Positions 16,762 through 24,374 are shown, counted from the stretch's first letter. The stretch: DNA of 25,411 nt from JBOGGN01 sp050744165 (GCA_050744165.1 JBOGGN010000234.1:1-25411); one strand, 5' to 3'. The notes: generated by a model not told the origin, from the sequence alone. Numbers and translations are program-made.

Positions 16762-18510
16762 CTACCCCCGTCGCCAGGTCCCGGCGGCCCATCGGGTCGC
16801 CAACCAGCCGGTCGCCATCAGCATCAGCGCCACCCCGAGCAGGCCGCGCAGCTGGGCACCGCTGAGCGGCAGGTCACCCCCGCTAGCGGCGGCCGCGGCC
16901 GTGGCCGCGGCCGTCGTCGCACCCACGGTCCGAGCACAGGTCACGTCGCCGAAGATGGACTCGCCCACCGCCGTGGGGCCGTGGAGCGTCTCGTGGCCGG
17001 CGTTGACAGTGATGGAGCCGTTGGCGTTGTGGATCTGCTCGTTGAGCACCCAGGTGAAGGTTTCCGTGTCGCCGGCGCTGATCATGAGCGACCCGTTGAT
17101 GGTGTCGTTGGGCGGCGGGTCGTTGGGCACGTTGATGATCGTGGTCGGGTTGCCGTTGACGTCGGTCGCGGTCACCAGCTCGCCCCCGCTGAAGGTGGTC
17201 GAGCCGCTGACGCCGCTGGCGTCGGCGGTGCAGTTGCTGGCTGCCGTGTTGGCGATGAAGGGTCCCGCGTAGAGGCACGAAGTGGCGTTGTTCAGGCAGG
17301 TGTCGGCCGGCTGGTTGGCCTGGGCCTGGATGGAGGTGGACGACTTGACGGTACTGGTGGGCGTGCCCTGGGTACTGACCGTGATCGGGCCGACGGCAAA
17401 GAAGGTGGCCGGACCGAACACGCCGTTGCCCACGGCGGCACTGTCCGTGACCGGTGTGGCAGAACCCCCCGCCGGGAGGGATACGTGTGGCATCGGCCCG
17501 ATGATCCCCGGGGTGCCACCGAAGATCGCGACGTGGACGAAGAAACCGTAGGCGCTCCCCCCGACGCTGACCGGCTGGGTGGTGGTCGTCGTGGGCGCCG
17601 CCGTCGTGGTGGTAGTCGCGGGGGCGGCAGTCGTCGTTGTGGTACCGGCTCTGGTGGTCGTGGTGGTGCCCCCCGCCACGGTGGTCGTCGGCCCACCCGA
17701 CGTTGCCGTAACGCCGCAGGTGGATTGGCCGAAGAAGAGATCGCCCTTGGCCGTCGGGCCGTGCAGGATGTAGTGGGCCGCAGTGACGGTGATCGAGCCG
17801 TCAGCGTTGGTCTTCTGTTCGTTGTAGACCCAGGTGTAGGTCTCGGTGTCGCTGGGTGATATGACAAGCGTCCCGTTGACCGTCAAACCCTCCATCGGAT
17901 TCGTCGGGATCGGCTGGCTCACGATGGTCTCCGGTGTCGTCGTCTCGTCGATCAGCGTGTCGACGACGCCGTTGGTCACCGTGGTGGACGCGGTGTTGCC
18001 AGTGGCGGAGGCGGTGCAGGTACTGCCGAGCGAGTCGGCAGTCATGGTCTCGCCGTTGGCGTTCGTGATTTTAGTCAGCGTGGCCAACGAGGTGACCGAG
18101 CCGGTGGCGCTGCTGCCCTGGGTGCTCACATTCGACGGGCCCGAGGTGAACAGGGTGGCCGGGCCGTAGGCGATGCCCTCGGAGGCGTCCATGCCGGTGA
18201 TCGCAGTGGCCGAGCCGCCGGCGGGCAGCGTGACGAGGGGCTTCGGTCCGTAAGGCGTCTGGGGCCCCGCGAAGATCGTGATGTTCTGAGCCGACGCCGC
18301 GAAGGCGCTGCCGGCGACGGCGGTCACGGTGGCCGCCGAGGCGCGCTGCCATTGGGCGCCCACCAAGGTGATCGACGCGACCACGACCATCGCGATCGAC
18401 AGCCGCCAGGTCACTCGTTGTCTCATGTCATTTACCAATGCCGCGCCGCCGTTACTTGACAGTGGCAATGATTGCGTCCGACAATGAAAATGCCGGTCTG
18501 ACTGGGTCAT
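16762..18510 (-). CDS. Two-module wall-associated surface protein with LPxTG-like C-terminus
   Basis: A protein of about 582 residues. Start ATG 18510 has AAGAAGG at good spacing; ATG 18426 would place the signal peptide MRQRVTWRLSIAMVVVASIT at the very start but has no clear ribosome site. The signal cut is probably after QWQRASA. Module 1 (about 63-275) runs from GSAFAASAQNITIF to HGPTAKGDLFFGQSTCG. A Thr/Ala stalk with three TTTTT-type blocks follows. Module 2 runs from GSAYGFFVHVAIFGG to HGPTAVGESIFGDVTC. The end, GGDLPLSGAQLRGLLGVALM and LMATGWLATRWAAGTWRRG, has the layout of a sortase signal: LPxTG-like LPLSG, hydrophobic helix, basic tail. It is the first gene of the operon with the importer permeases. 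Its function is unknown; binding or display at the cell surface is inferred. Choice-of-anchor P membership is a tentative memory match. Confidence 0.8.
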   Translation of the reverse strand: MTQSDRHFHCRTQSLPLSSNGGAALVNDMRQRVTWRLSIAMVVVASITLVGAQWQRASAATVTAVAGSAFAASAQNITIFAGPQTPYGPKPLVTLPAGGSATAITGMDASEGIAYGPATLFTSGPSNVSTQGSSATGSVTSLATLTKITNANGETMTADSLGSTCTASATGNTASTTVTNGVVDTLIDETTTPETIVSQPIPTNPMEGLTVNGTLVISPSDTETYTWVYNEQKTNADGSITVTAAHYILHGPTAKGDLFFGQSTCGVTATSGGPTTTVAGGTTTTTRAGTTTTTAAPATTTTTAAPTTTTTQPVSVGGSAYGFFVHVAIFGGTPGIIGPMPHVSLPAGGSATPVTDSAAVGNGVFGPATFFAVGPITVSTQGTPTSTVKSSTSIQAQANQPADTCLNNATSCLYAGPFIANTAASNCTADASGVSGSTTFSGGELVTATDVNGNPTTIINVPNDPPPNDTINGSLMISAGDTETFTWVLNEQIHNANGSITVNAGHETLHGPTAVGESIFGDVTCARTVGATTAAATAAAAASGGDLPLSGAQLRGLLGVALMLMATGWLATRWAAGTWRRG

Positions 18511-18560
18511 GCCGCCGCCTTCTTGACGCTTGGGCGCGCCTAATCGCTCCACAAAAGATC

Positions 18561-18615
18561 ACCTTAAACCGAGAGCGTCGCCCCTAACATCGTCAAGAAC
18601 TACGTATTTTGCTGC
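18561..18615 (-). promoter_or_regulatory. Conserved upstream block, copy 1 (wall-protein/permease operon promoter)
   Basis: Read on the minus strand, this 55-bp block starts GCAGCAAAATACGTAGTT and ends in the -10-like hexamer TAAGGT (18566-18561), about 50 bases before ATG 18510. It aligns without gaps to 24099-24153 on the plus strand, 37 of 55 positions identical by hand count. The best kept parts are AAATACGT, GATGTT and the hexamer. A promoter with an upstream operator or activator site is the simplest reading. The -35 is not obvious, which fits an activator-dependent or alternative-sigma promoter. Confidence 0.5.
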
Positions 18616-18636
18616 AGAAACCGAGGGTCGTAACAT
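18609..18636 (+). promoter_or_regulatory. Possible promoter for a leaderless CoA-transferase transcript
   Basis: TTGCTG (18609-18614) and TAACAT (18631-18636) are 16 bases apart. The ATG at 18647 is 10 bases after TAACAT, about where transcription would start, and has no ribosome site, so a leaderless message would explain the start. It touches the end of the divergent conserved block. The call rests on consensus only. Confidence 0.3.
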
Positions 18637-18646
18637 CCTGCCCGGC

Positions 18647-20430
18647 ATGCCGCACCCTCCCCTGCTGGCCCAGGAGACGCAGGACCGCAGGCTCCGCCAC
18701 GCCCTCGCCGGAGCACCGTCACCGGTCCTGCCCATCGCCGCGACCTGCGACATCTCCTGGTACGGGCCGAAAAGGGCGGTGGGAACGGAGGCCACCATCC
18801 AGGCCGCCTCGGGGCTCATGGAGGTCCACGGCTGGGACTTCGGAGGCCCCCGCCGCCTCGGCATCGAGGTGGCGTCGGTGGCCGCCGGCATCCTGGGCGC
18901 GTGCGGCACCCTGGCTGCCCTGGTCGGCACGCATCTCGGCCGCCCCTACCGCCGGGTGGAAACCTCCGTGCTGGCCGCAGGCCTCCTGCTCGTCGCCCAC
19001 CACATCGCAGCCGCCACCGCCGACGGCGAGCCACTGCCGTCGCCCCCAGGGCCCGATGCGGGGCCCCCCTTCGCCACCGCCGACGGCCGGTGGTTCGAGA
19101 TCGAGGTCTTCGAGCCAGATTCCTGGGCCGCCTTTTGGGACAAGCTGGGCGCCGGCAACGCCGACCTCGGCCGCGGCTGGACCGCCTTCCGGCACCGCTA
19201 CTACCGGGGCCGCTGCACCCTGCCCGCCGGCCTCCACGCCGCAGCCGGTACCACACCTTGTCCGAGGTGGCGGCGGTGGCCGGGGTCTGCGGCGTCAGCC
19301 TGTGCCCGGTGCGGAACTACGACGAGGTGGCGGCCGACCCTGGCTGGTCAGGTCCGGCCGTGACCTTCGACCCCGGGGACTCCGCCGACACCGCATCCGG
19401 CGCCCGGCGCTCGGTCCCGGGCGCCGCGGTGGGGTTCCCCCTCGAAGGCATCGGTGTGGTCGAGGCCACCAACCGTATGCAGGGCCCCCTGGCCGGGCTG
19501 CTGCTCCAGCTGCTCGGCGCAGTGGTCACCCGGGTCGAACCGCCGGGCGGCGACGTCGGGCGGATGGTGCCGCCCGAGTGCGACGGCACCAGCTCGTTTT
19601 TCCAGTGCTTCAACCGCGACAAGCGGTCGGTGGAGCTCGACTTGACGTCCCCCTCCGGTCGGCGGAACCTGCTCGAGCTGATGGCCGGCGCCGACGTGTT
19701 CCTGCACAACTGGCGGCCGGGCCGGGCCGAGGCGTGGCAGCTCGACCAGCCGGCTATGGCTGCCGTCAACCCCGGCCTGGTCTATGCCGCCGCCTCGGGG
19801 TGGGGCCCCTCCGGCGGCTTCGACGGGGTGATCGGCACCGACTTCCTCGTCCAGGCCCACGCCGGCTTCGGGGAGGGCCTCAACCCGGCGGGGGAGCCGC
19901 CCCGCACCAGCCGGGTCCTGCTCGCCGACTGCCTCGGGGCGCTCTGCACCTGCGAGGCCATCCTGGCTGGCCTGTACCTGCGGGAGGCCGCCGGAGCCGG
20001 CAACATCTTGGCCCGCCCCTCCCTCCTCGAAGGTGCGTTGGCGGCGCAGGCCCACATCCTCGACTCCCTTGGAGAGGGTGGGAAAAGGGGCGGCCGCTCC
20101 CGGGCTCGGCCCCAGTGGAGCCCACTCGATGGGCCGCTGCGCACCAGCACCGGTGAGCAGGTCGTGGTCGGCGTAGAAGCGGGCGCCGAGCGCGACCAGC
20201 TGGCCGAGATCTGCTCCCGCTCCCCGTCGGCTTCCGACGACGTGCTGGTCGAGGCCATCAACCGCCGGCCGGCCGAGGATTGGATGGAGGAGCTGGCCGC
20301 GGCTCAGATCCCCTGCGCCCGCGTGGTGCGCGCGCTTGCCTCGCTACCGGCCGAGCCGGGCATGGCGAGGTATTTTTCCAACCTGTCGGCCACCTGCCGG
20401 GGACCGGCCAGCCCGTGGAGTTTCGAGTGA
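18647..20430 (+). pseudogene. CaiB/BaiF (class III) CoA-transferase, double-domain, broken by a one-base frameshift
   Basis: A class III CoA-transferase, which would pass CoA between acyl groups, split over two frames. Frame 1 runs from ATG 18647 to ALVGTHLGRPYRRVETSVLA and PAGLHAAA; the second continues from RYHTLSEVAAVAGVCGVSLC to the stop at 20430. They join at 19244-19246: one extra C after GCC would give one 594-residue protein, so a single-base loss is most likely. The first part is a partial domain (ISWYGPKRAVGTEATIQAAS, SGLMEVHG). The second is a full domain with PLEGIGVVEATNRMQGPLAG, RVEPPGGDVGRM, FNRDKRSVELDLTSPSGR and NWRPGRAEAW; Asp in LLADCLGA is the likely catalytic residue. Codon use stays normal on both sides, so this is either a very recent mutation or a sequencing/assembly error. 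Its stop overlaps the ligase start. Confidence 0.78.
19244..19246 (+). other. Frameshift site within the CoA-transferase gene
   Basis: Upstream the reading is ...CAC GCC GCA GCC; downstream it is CGG TAC CAC ACC TTG, sharing the C at 19246. No slippery heptamer of the X-XXY-YYZ type, stop codon or nearby downstream structure stands out, so programmed frameshifting is not supported. Confidence 0.7.
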
Positions 20431-22046
20431 CGGGTTTTCGAGGGGCAGAGCTGGCGGCGAGCCTGGAGGTGGCCTGCCGGCGCTGGCCCGGCCGGCCGGC
20501 GGTGACCTTCGCCGGCTCGACACTCACCTACCGGGAGCTGTGGGACCGGGTCGAGACGCTGGCCCGGGCCTACCGTCGCCTCGGCGTGGTGCCCGGCGAC
20601 CGGGTCGTCTGCCAGCTGCGCAACTGCCCCGAGCACGTGGTGGCCATCAATGCCGCCTGGGCCTGCGGCGCCATCCACGTGGGGACCGACAACGACCTCA
20701 CCGGTGCCGAGCTGGCGTGGCTGGCGGCCGACACCGAGGCCCGGGTGCTCCTGTACCAGCCGGCTTTGGGGACCGCCGATCCGGGCGGGGTGGTGGCGGC
20801 GGTGGCCGCGGCGGCACCGTCGACCACCGTCGTCGGGCACGGGTCGCTCGGGTCGTTGCCGGCCCCCGCGGCGGAGTCGTTCCCGCCGTCGTACCCCACC
20901 GGCGAGGCGCTGTTGTTGCTGACCTCGGGCACCACCGGCCGGCCCAAGGCGGTACGGGAGACGCTGGCCGCCTGCACCGCCAAGATGCAGTTCTTCGCCG
21001 ACGCCTTCACGCCCGGCCCAGAGGACGTCCACCTGCTGTTCCTGCCGATGGGCCACGTCTTCGGGCTGCGGCTCTCGCAGCTGGCCCTACTCTCCGGCGG
21101 CCACTTGGTACTGCAGGAGCGGTTTTCCCCCGCCGAGGCGTGGCGGCTCATCACCGTCTACCGCGCCACCGTCCTGCCCGGGATGCCGACCCACCTGAGG
21201 CTGCTTCTCGACGCCTTCGACCCCGACCGCCACCGTGCGGCGTCGTTGCGCTGGGCAATCTCGGCCGCCTCCCGGCTACCGTCTGACTTGGCCCGCCGGA
21301 TCTACGAGGTTCTCGGGACCGAACTCTTGTATGTCTACGGGTGCAGCGAGAACTTCACGACACTGACCACCGAGCGCGACGAGATCCTGGCCGGCTCAGT
21401 CGGCCACACCGTCTTCGCGGGCCCACCCGGCGAAGCGCCCGACGGGACGGTGCGCGTCGTCGACCCGGCCGACCACCGCCCGGTGCCGGTGGGCGATACC
21501 GGCGAGATCGCCTTCGGCGCCCGCCGGCCGGTCCACTACTGGCGGGACGCCGATGCCGCCACCGACGGCTGGTACTACACCGGCGACCTGGGCCGCCTCG
21601 ATCCGGACGGGCGCCTGTACGTCCTTGGCCGGCTGAAGGAGCTGGTCGACCGCGGCGGCCTCAAGGTGTCGCCGAGCGAGATCGAGACGGTGCTGGCCGC
21701 CCACCCGGGCGTCGCCGACGCCGCTGTGGTAGGGACCCCGGACCCGGTGCTCGGGGAAGCGATCTGCGCCTGCGTCGTCCCTGCGGCGTCCGCCACGGTC
21801 ACCCGCCCGCTGGACCTGGCCCCTTTGGACCTGGCCCCGTTGGACTTGGCGGCGGTGCGGGAGTACCTCGGGGTCACGCTGGCCCGGCACAAGCTGCCCG
21901 ACGAGCTGGCGATGGTGGAGCGGATCCCGCGGACCAAGATCGGCAAGGTCGACCGGGCCGCCCTCCTGGCGGTCGTGGCGGCGGCCGGTGGGGCGGGCGA
22001 GCGGCTGCGCCCAGGGGCTGGGCGGCCGGGGGTTGGGCGGCCGTGA
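20427..22046 (+). CDS. AMP-forming acyl-CoA ligase (ANL superfamily)
   Basis: A 539-residue acyl- or aryl-CoA synthetase, which would activate a carboxylic acid with ATP and load CoA. I chose GTG 20427, which overlaps the CoA-transferase stop (GTGA); GTG 20415 is an alternative. Motifs: LTYRELWDRVETLARAYRRL near the N-terminus, phosphate loop LTSGTTGRPKAV (165-176), VYGCSENFTT (A5), WYYTGDLGRLDPDGRLYVLG (A7-A8, Asp387), RLKELVDRGGLKVSPSEIET and the A10 lysine in TKIGKVDR (Lys507). No carrier domain follows. The acid cannot be predicted; the FLPMGHVFGLRLSQLALLSG region is usual for ligases of hydrophobic acids. Near 21808-21852 a 15-bp unit is repeated to give LDLAPLDLAPLDLA just before the C-terminal lid. 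The stop overlaps the sulfotransferase start. Confidence 0.88.
   Translation: MTGFRGAELAASLEVACRRWPGRPAVTFAGSTLTYRELWDRVETLARAYRRLGVVPGDRVVCQLRNCPEHVVAINAAWACGAIHVGTDNDLTGAELAWLAADTEARVLLYQPALGTADPGGVVAAVAAAAPSTTVVGHGSLGSLPAPAAESFPPSYPTGEALLLLTSGTTGRPKAVRETLAACTAKMQFFADAFTPGPEDVHLLFLPMGHVFGLRLSQLALLSGGHLVLQERFSPAEAWRLITVYRATVLPGMPTHLRLLLDAFDPDRHRAASLRWAISAASRLPSDLARRIYEVLGTELLYVYGCSENFTTLTTERDEILAGSVGHTVFAGPPGEAPDGTVRVVDPADHRPVPVGDTGEIAFGARRPVHYWRDADAATDGWYYTGDLGRLDPDGRLYVLGRLKELVDRGGLKVSPSEIETVLAAHPGVADAAVVGTPDPVLGEAICACVVPAASATVTRPLDLAPLDLAPLDLAAVREYLGVTLARHKLPDELAMVERIPRTKIGKVDRAALLAVVAAAGGAGERLRPGAGRPGVGRP
21808..21852 (+). repeat. In-frame 15-bp tandem repeat, three units
   Basis: CTGGACCTGGCCCCT, TTGGACCTGGCCCCG and TTGGACTTGGCG follow one another, giving LDLAP-LDLAP-LDLA in the acyl-CoA ligase between its large domain and C-terminal lid. 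The unit length keeps the frame, so copy number could vary without breaking the gene. Confidence 0.7.
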
Positions 22047-23221
22047 TCGCCGAGGCGCCGGAACTGTGCGACACCGTTCTGCGGCGCGAGGCCGAGGACG
22101 CCTCCGGGCTCAGCGATTGGGGCCCGGCGGGCTTCGCCGCCAACCTGGGCCTGCTGCTCGAGTCGTGCCGGGCGACAGCGAGTTTGACCCCTGCAGGGTG
22201 GGACGTGCTTCACAAGGTGGTCGTCCGGCACCTGCGCAACCAGCTGTACGTGCAGGCCTTTCTGACCACCCGGGGCGGCTGCTGGCCGACCGGGGACCAC
22301 CCCCTCGAGGCGCCGCTGGTGATCACCGGGCTGCCCCGAACGGGGACGACGCTGCTGCACCACCTGCTTGCCCTAGACCCGGCCAACCGCGTGCTGCGGG
22401 TGTGGGAGGCCCTCCAGCCGGTACCCGCCGGCGGGGCGGCGGGCCGAGCCGAGCGGATCCGCCGCAGCCAGGCGTGGCTGGAGGGGATGTACGCCATGGC
22501 ACCGGGGTTCCGGGCCATCCACCCGCTGACCGCGGCCGGGCCGCAGGAGTGCGACGCCCTGCTGCAGAACACCTTCGCCAGCCAGCACTGGGACGACATG
22601 TTCCGGGCCGAGCGGTACTCGGCGTGGCTCAACGACGCCGAGCTGGCCGACGAGTACCGGTACCTGGCGCGCCAGCTGGCCGTACTTTCCTCGGCTGACG
22701 ACCCGGCTACCGGCGCCCGGTCGTGGGTGCTCAAGTCGCCGAGCCACCTCGGGTACTTGGACACTGTGGCCCGGACCTTCCCCGGGGCGACCATCGTCTT
22801 CTGCCACCGAGACCCCGCCGAGGCGGTGGCCTCCTACGCCAGTCTGGTGGCGACGGTGCGTTCGCCCCAGGCGGCGTCCATGACTCCCGAGTCGGTGGGC
22901 GCCCACGTTCTCCTGCGGTGCTCGGTCGCCATGCGGCGGGCCCTGGCAGCCCGGTATGGACTCGGCGAGCAGCGCTTCGTCGACGTCGCCTACCGGTCGC
23001 TCGTGGCCGATCCGCTGCGGGCGGTGAGGCAGCTGTACGCACGCGTCGGGCGCTCGGTCACCCCGGAGCTGGCCGGGGCCATCAGCAGCTGGGTGGCCGC
23101 CAACCCGCAGCGCCGGTTCGGCGCCCATAGCTACAACCTGGAGCAGTTCGGGCTGGACGCCGCCCGCATCGATGCCGCCCTGGAGGGCTACACGGCCCGG
23201 TTTGAGGCTGAAGACCCCTGA
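22043..23221 (+). CDS. PAPS-dependent sulfotransferase family protein
   Basis: A 392-residue cytoplasmic sulfotransferase that would move sulfate from PAPS to a hydroxyl or amine. It starts with GTG 22043 inside the ligase stop (GTGA). The 5'-phosphosulfate loop is VITGLPRTGTTLLHHLLALD (LPRTGTT at 97-103), and the 3'-phosphate motif is IVFCHRDPAEAVASYASLVA with Arg256 and Ser264. WVLKSPSHLGYLDTVARTFP is typical of the bacterial Sulfotransfer_3 type found in mycobacteria and relatives. The C-terminus NPQRRFGAHSYNLEQFGLD also fits the family. With the CoA-transferase and CoA ligase in one run of overlapping genes, a sulfated lipid or sterol-type product or catabolic intermediate is plausible, but the substrate is not shown by sequence. 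Confidence 0.85.
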   Translation: MIAEAPELCDTVLRREAEDASGLSDWGPAGFAANLGLLLESCRATASLTPAGWDVLHKVVVRHLRNQLYVQAFLTTRGGCWPTGDHPLEAPLVITGLPRTGTTLLHHLLALDPANRVLRVWEALQPVPAGGAAGRAERIRRSQAWLEGMYAMAPGFRAIHPLTAAGPQECDALLQNTFASQHWDDMFRAERYSAWLNDAELADEYRYLARQLAVLSSADDPATGARSWVLKSPSHLGYLDTVARTFPGATIVFCHRDPAEAVASYASLVATVRSPQAASMTPESVGAHVLLRCSVAMRRALAARYGLGEQRFVDVAYRSLVADPLRAVRQLYARVGRSVTPELAGAISSWVAANPQRRFGAHSYNLEQFGLDAARIDAALEGYTARFEAEDP

Positions 23222-23288
23222 ACTCGGAGGGGTCGCAAGGAAAATATGTACCCACGACCGATCTTCGCCCCGTCGCGGATCTTGACCG

Positions 23289-23303
23289 TGACCTCAAAGG
23301 TCA
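23289..23303. promoter_or_regulatory. Perfect inverted repeat upstream of the chorismate-lyase-like gene
   Basis: TGACCT-CAA-AGGTCA: two perfect 6-base half sites with 3-base spacing, 18 bases before the ATG at 23322, and just after TTGACC (23283-23288). The size and spacing fit an operator for a small dimeric repressor. No such regulator gene is in the window. Confidence 0.4.
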
Positions 23304-23321
23304 GATGAGTGCGAGGGGTCA

Positions 23322-23873
23322 ATGGCAACCAAGTTGAACGGGCACGACATGCCACGGTCACTCGACGGGGCTCCCCTGAGCGTCCTCCAGCGGGTGCTGC
23401 TCGCGACCAACGGTACCGTGACCGACTTCCTCGAGGCCTACGCGGACGAGGCGATGCTGGTCGTCAAGCGGTCGCAGTCGTTGGGGACGCCGATGCCGCA
23501 CACGAAGCTCGGCGACGACGACCAGCTCGCCCTCGACCGCACGATCACCCTGCAGGGGGCTCGGAGCGGCACCACGTTCCTGCACGCCGACTCGTACATC
23601 GCCGCCGACCGGCTTCCTCCCGGCATGCTCGACGCCCTCATGGAGACCGGCAAGCCCCTCGGCCGGCTTCTTTCCGAGCACCGGGTCGAGTCCTTCCGGG
23701 AGATCGTGGCGGCGGGCCTCATGACGGCCGGCCCGGTGGGGGAGTACTTCGGCGTCGAAGCGTCGTCGAGGCTGCTGTTCCGGACCTACCTCATCCACGT
23801 CGGGGGGCGGCCGTTGATGCGGATCAGGGAAAAGTTCCCGACGACGTGGTTTTCCGAGCAACTTGAACGCTGA
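23322..23873 (+). CDS. Chorismate pyruvate-lyase-like protein (Rv2949c/UbiC-like, PF01947 type)
   Basis: A 183-residue protein resembling mycobacterial Rv2949c-type chorismate lyase, which removes pyruvate from chorismate to give 4-hydroxybenzoate. The features I match from memory are LSVLQRVLLATNGTVTDFLE at the start, the central strand LDRTITLQGARSGTTFLHAD, IAADRLPPGMLDALMETGKP followed by LGRLLSEHRVESFRE (Gly-Arg/Glu-Arg region of the active site), and the C-terminal TYLIHVGGRPLMRIREKFPT. The start ATG follows GAGGGG at normal spacing. It is 100 bases after the sulfotransferase on the same strand with its own possible operator, so it may be a separate unit. 4-Hydroxybenzoate could feed an aryl-CoA ligase such as the one upstream, which is speculative. 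Confidence 0.72.
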   Translation: MATKLNGHDMPRSLDGAPLSVLQRVLLATNGTVTDFLEAYADEAMLVVKRSQSLGTPMPHTKLGDDDQLALDRTITLQGARSGTTFLHADSYIAADRLPPGMLDALMETGKPLGRLLSEHRVESFREIVAAGLMTAGPVGEYFGVEASSRLLFRTYLIHVGGRPLMRIREKFPTTWFSEQLER

Positions 23874-24098
23874 GCTTCGTTGGGGCCGGCGGTCCCTCGG
23901 CCAGCCCACCGCCACTCAGGTTTCGAAGCTGAAATCTCCTGACGGCGCCCGCCGAGGCGGCACGGAATCGGTATCCGTTGACAATGCACTTGGGCCGCCC
24001 TTTCGCTCACCAAGAAGTTCCGCGTCACCTTGTTCTCGGATTGGCTCGTCCGCCGACCCCTGCAGCTATGGTCCCATCGCCTCTCGAGGCTGGGCGAC
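23874..24098. other. Intergenic region without a recognised gene
   Basis: The gap from the lyase stop to the small ORF at 24216 is 342 bases. This first part holds a perfect -35-like TTGACA (near 23978) without a matching -10, and a weak GGCCG/CGGCC hairpin just after the lyase stop. No gene was supported on either strand. The second part holds the conserved block. Confidence 0.4.
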
Positions 24099-24153
24099 GC
24101 CACGAAATACGTGGTTTTGGCGGATGTTCGGGCGCGGGCCCCCGTGTTATGGT
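24099..24153 (+). promoter_or_regulatory. Conserved upstream block, copy 2 (wall-protein locus promoter)
   Basis: This block starts GCCACGAAATACGTGGTT, contains CCACG-aaata-CGTGG (24100-24114, a perfect 5-bp inverted repeat), then GATGTT, and ends in the -10-like TATGGT (24148-24153). It aligns without gaps to the minus-strand block at 18615-18561. The inverted repeat is imperfect in the other copy. Transcription would begin near 24160, giving a leader of about 55 bases to ATG 24216. Confidence 0.5.
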
Positions 24154-24215
24154 CACAAGGGAACCATCCCATTTCATGGGCGGCACTAGAACTGTGCCAA
24201 CAACCCAGGAGGTGC

Positions 24216-24374
24216 ATGGCAGACATGGAAATCGCGCGGCCCGGAGTCCGGCGGAAGAGGGCAACGGGCCACCACCAACAGTCGATCACCGACACGCTGA
24301 TGGTGGCGGCGAGCACGACCACCACGACGGTAGTGGCGGTGGTGGCGCCCATGGCGGCACGAAACATGTTCTAA
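24216..24374 (+). CDS. Small hypothetical protein, 52 residues
   Basis: ATG 24216 follows AGGAGG (24207-24212), a near-ideal ribosome site though only 3 bases away; ATG 24225 in the same frame would have 12 bases. The reading MADMEIARPGVRRKRATGHH, QQSITDTLMVAASTTTTTVV, AVVAPMAARNMF has a basic N-terminal half and a Val/Ala/Thr-rich hydrophobic second half, a layout compatible with a small membrane-associated or secreted peptide. No family is recognised. It lies between the conserved promoter-like block and the wall-protein gene, 78 bases before the latter, so it would be the first product of that transcript. It could also be a leader peptide, or a decayed 5' end of an older wall-protein gene. 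Confidence 0.5.
   Translation: MADMEIARPGVRRKRATGHHQQSITDTLMVAASTTTTTVVAVVAPMAARNMF

Noticed and set aside
16057..17859. Plus-strand open frame of 600 codons across the permease and wall-protein genes
   Set aside because: It spans two genes that have strong motifs on the minus strand; its translation is Gly/Arg/Asp-rich filler.
19238..19252. Programmed ribosomal frameshift in the CoA-transferase
   Set aside because: No slippery heptamer, stop codon at the junction or obvious stimulatory structure is present; a one-base indel is simpler.
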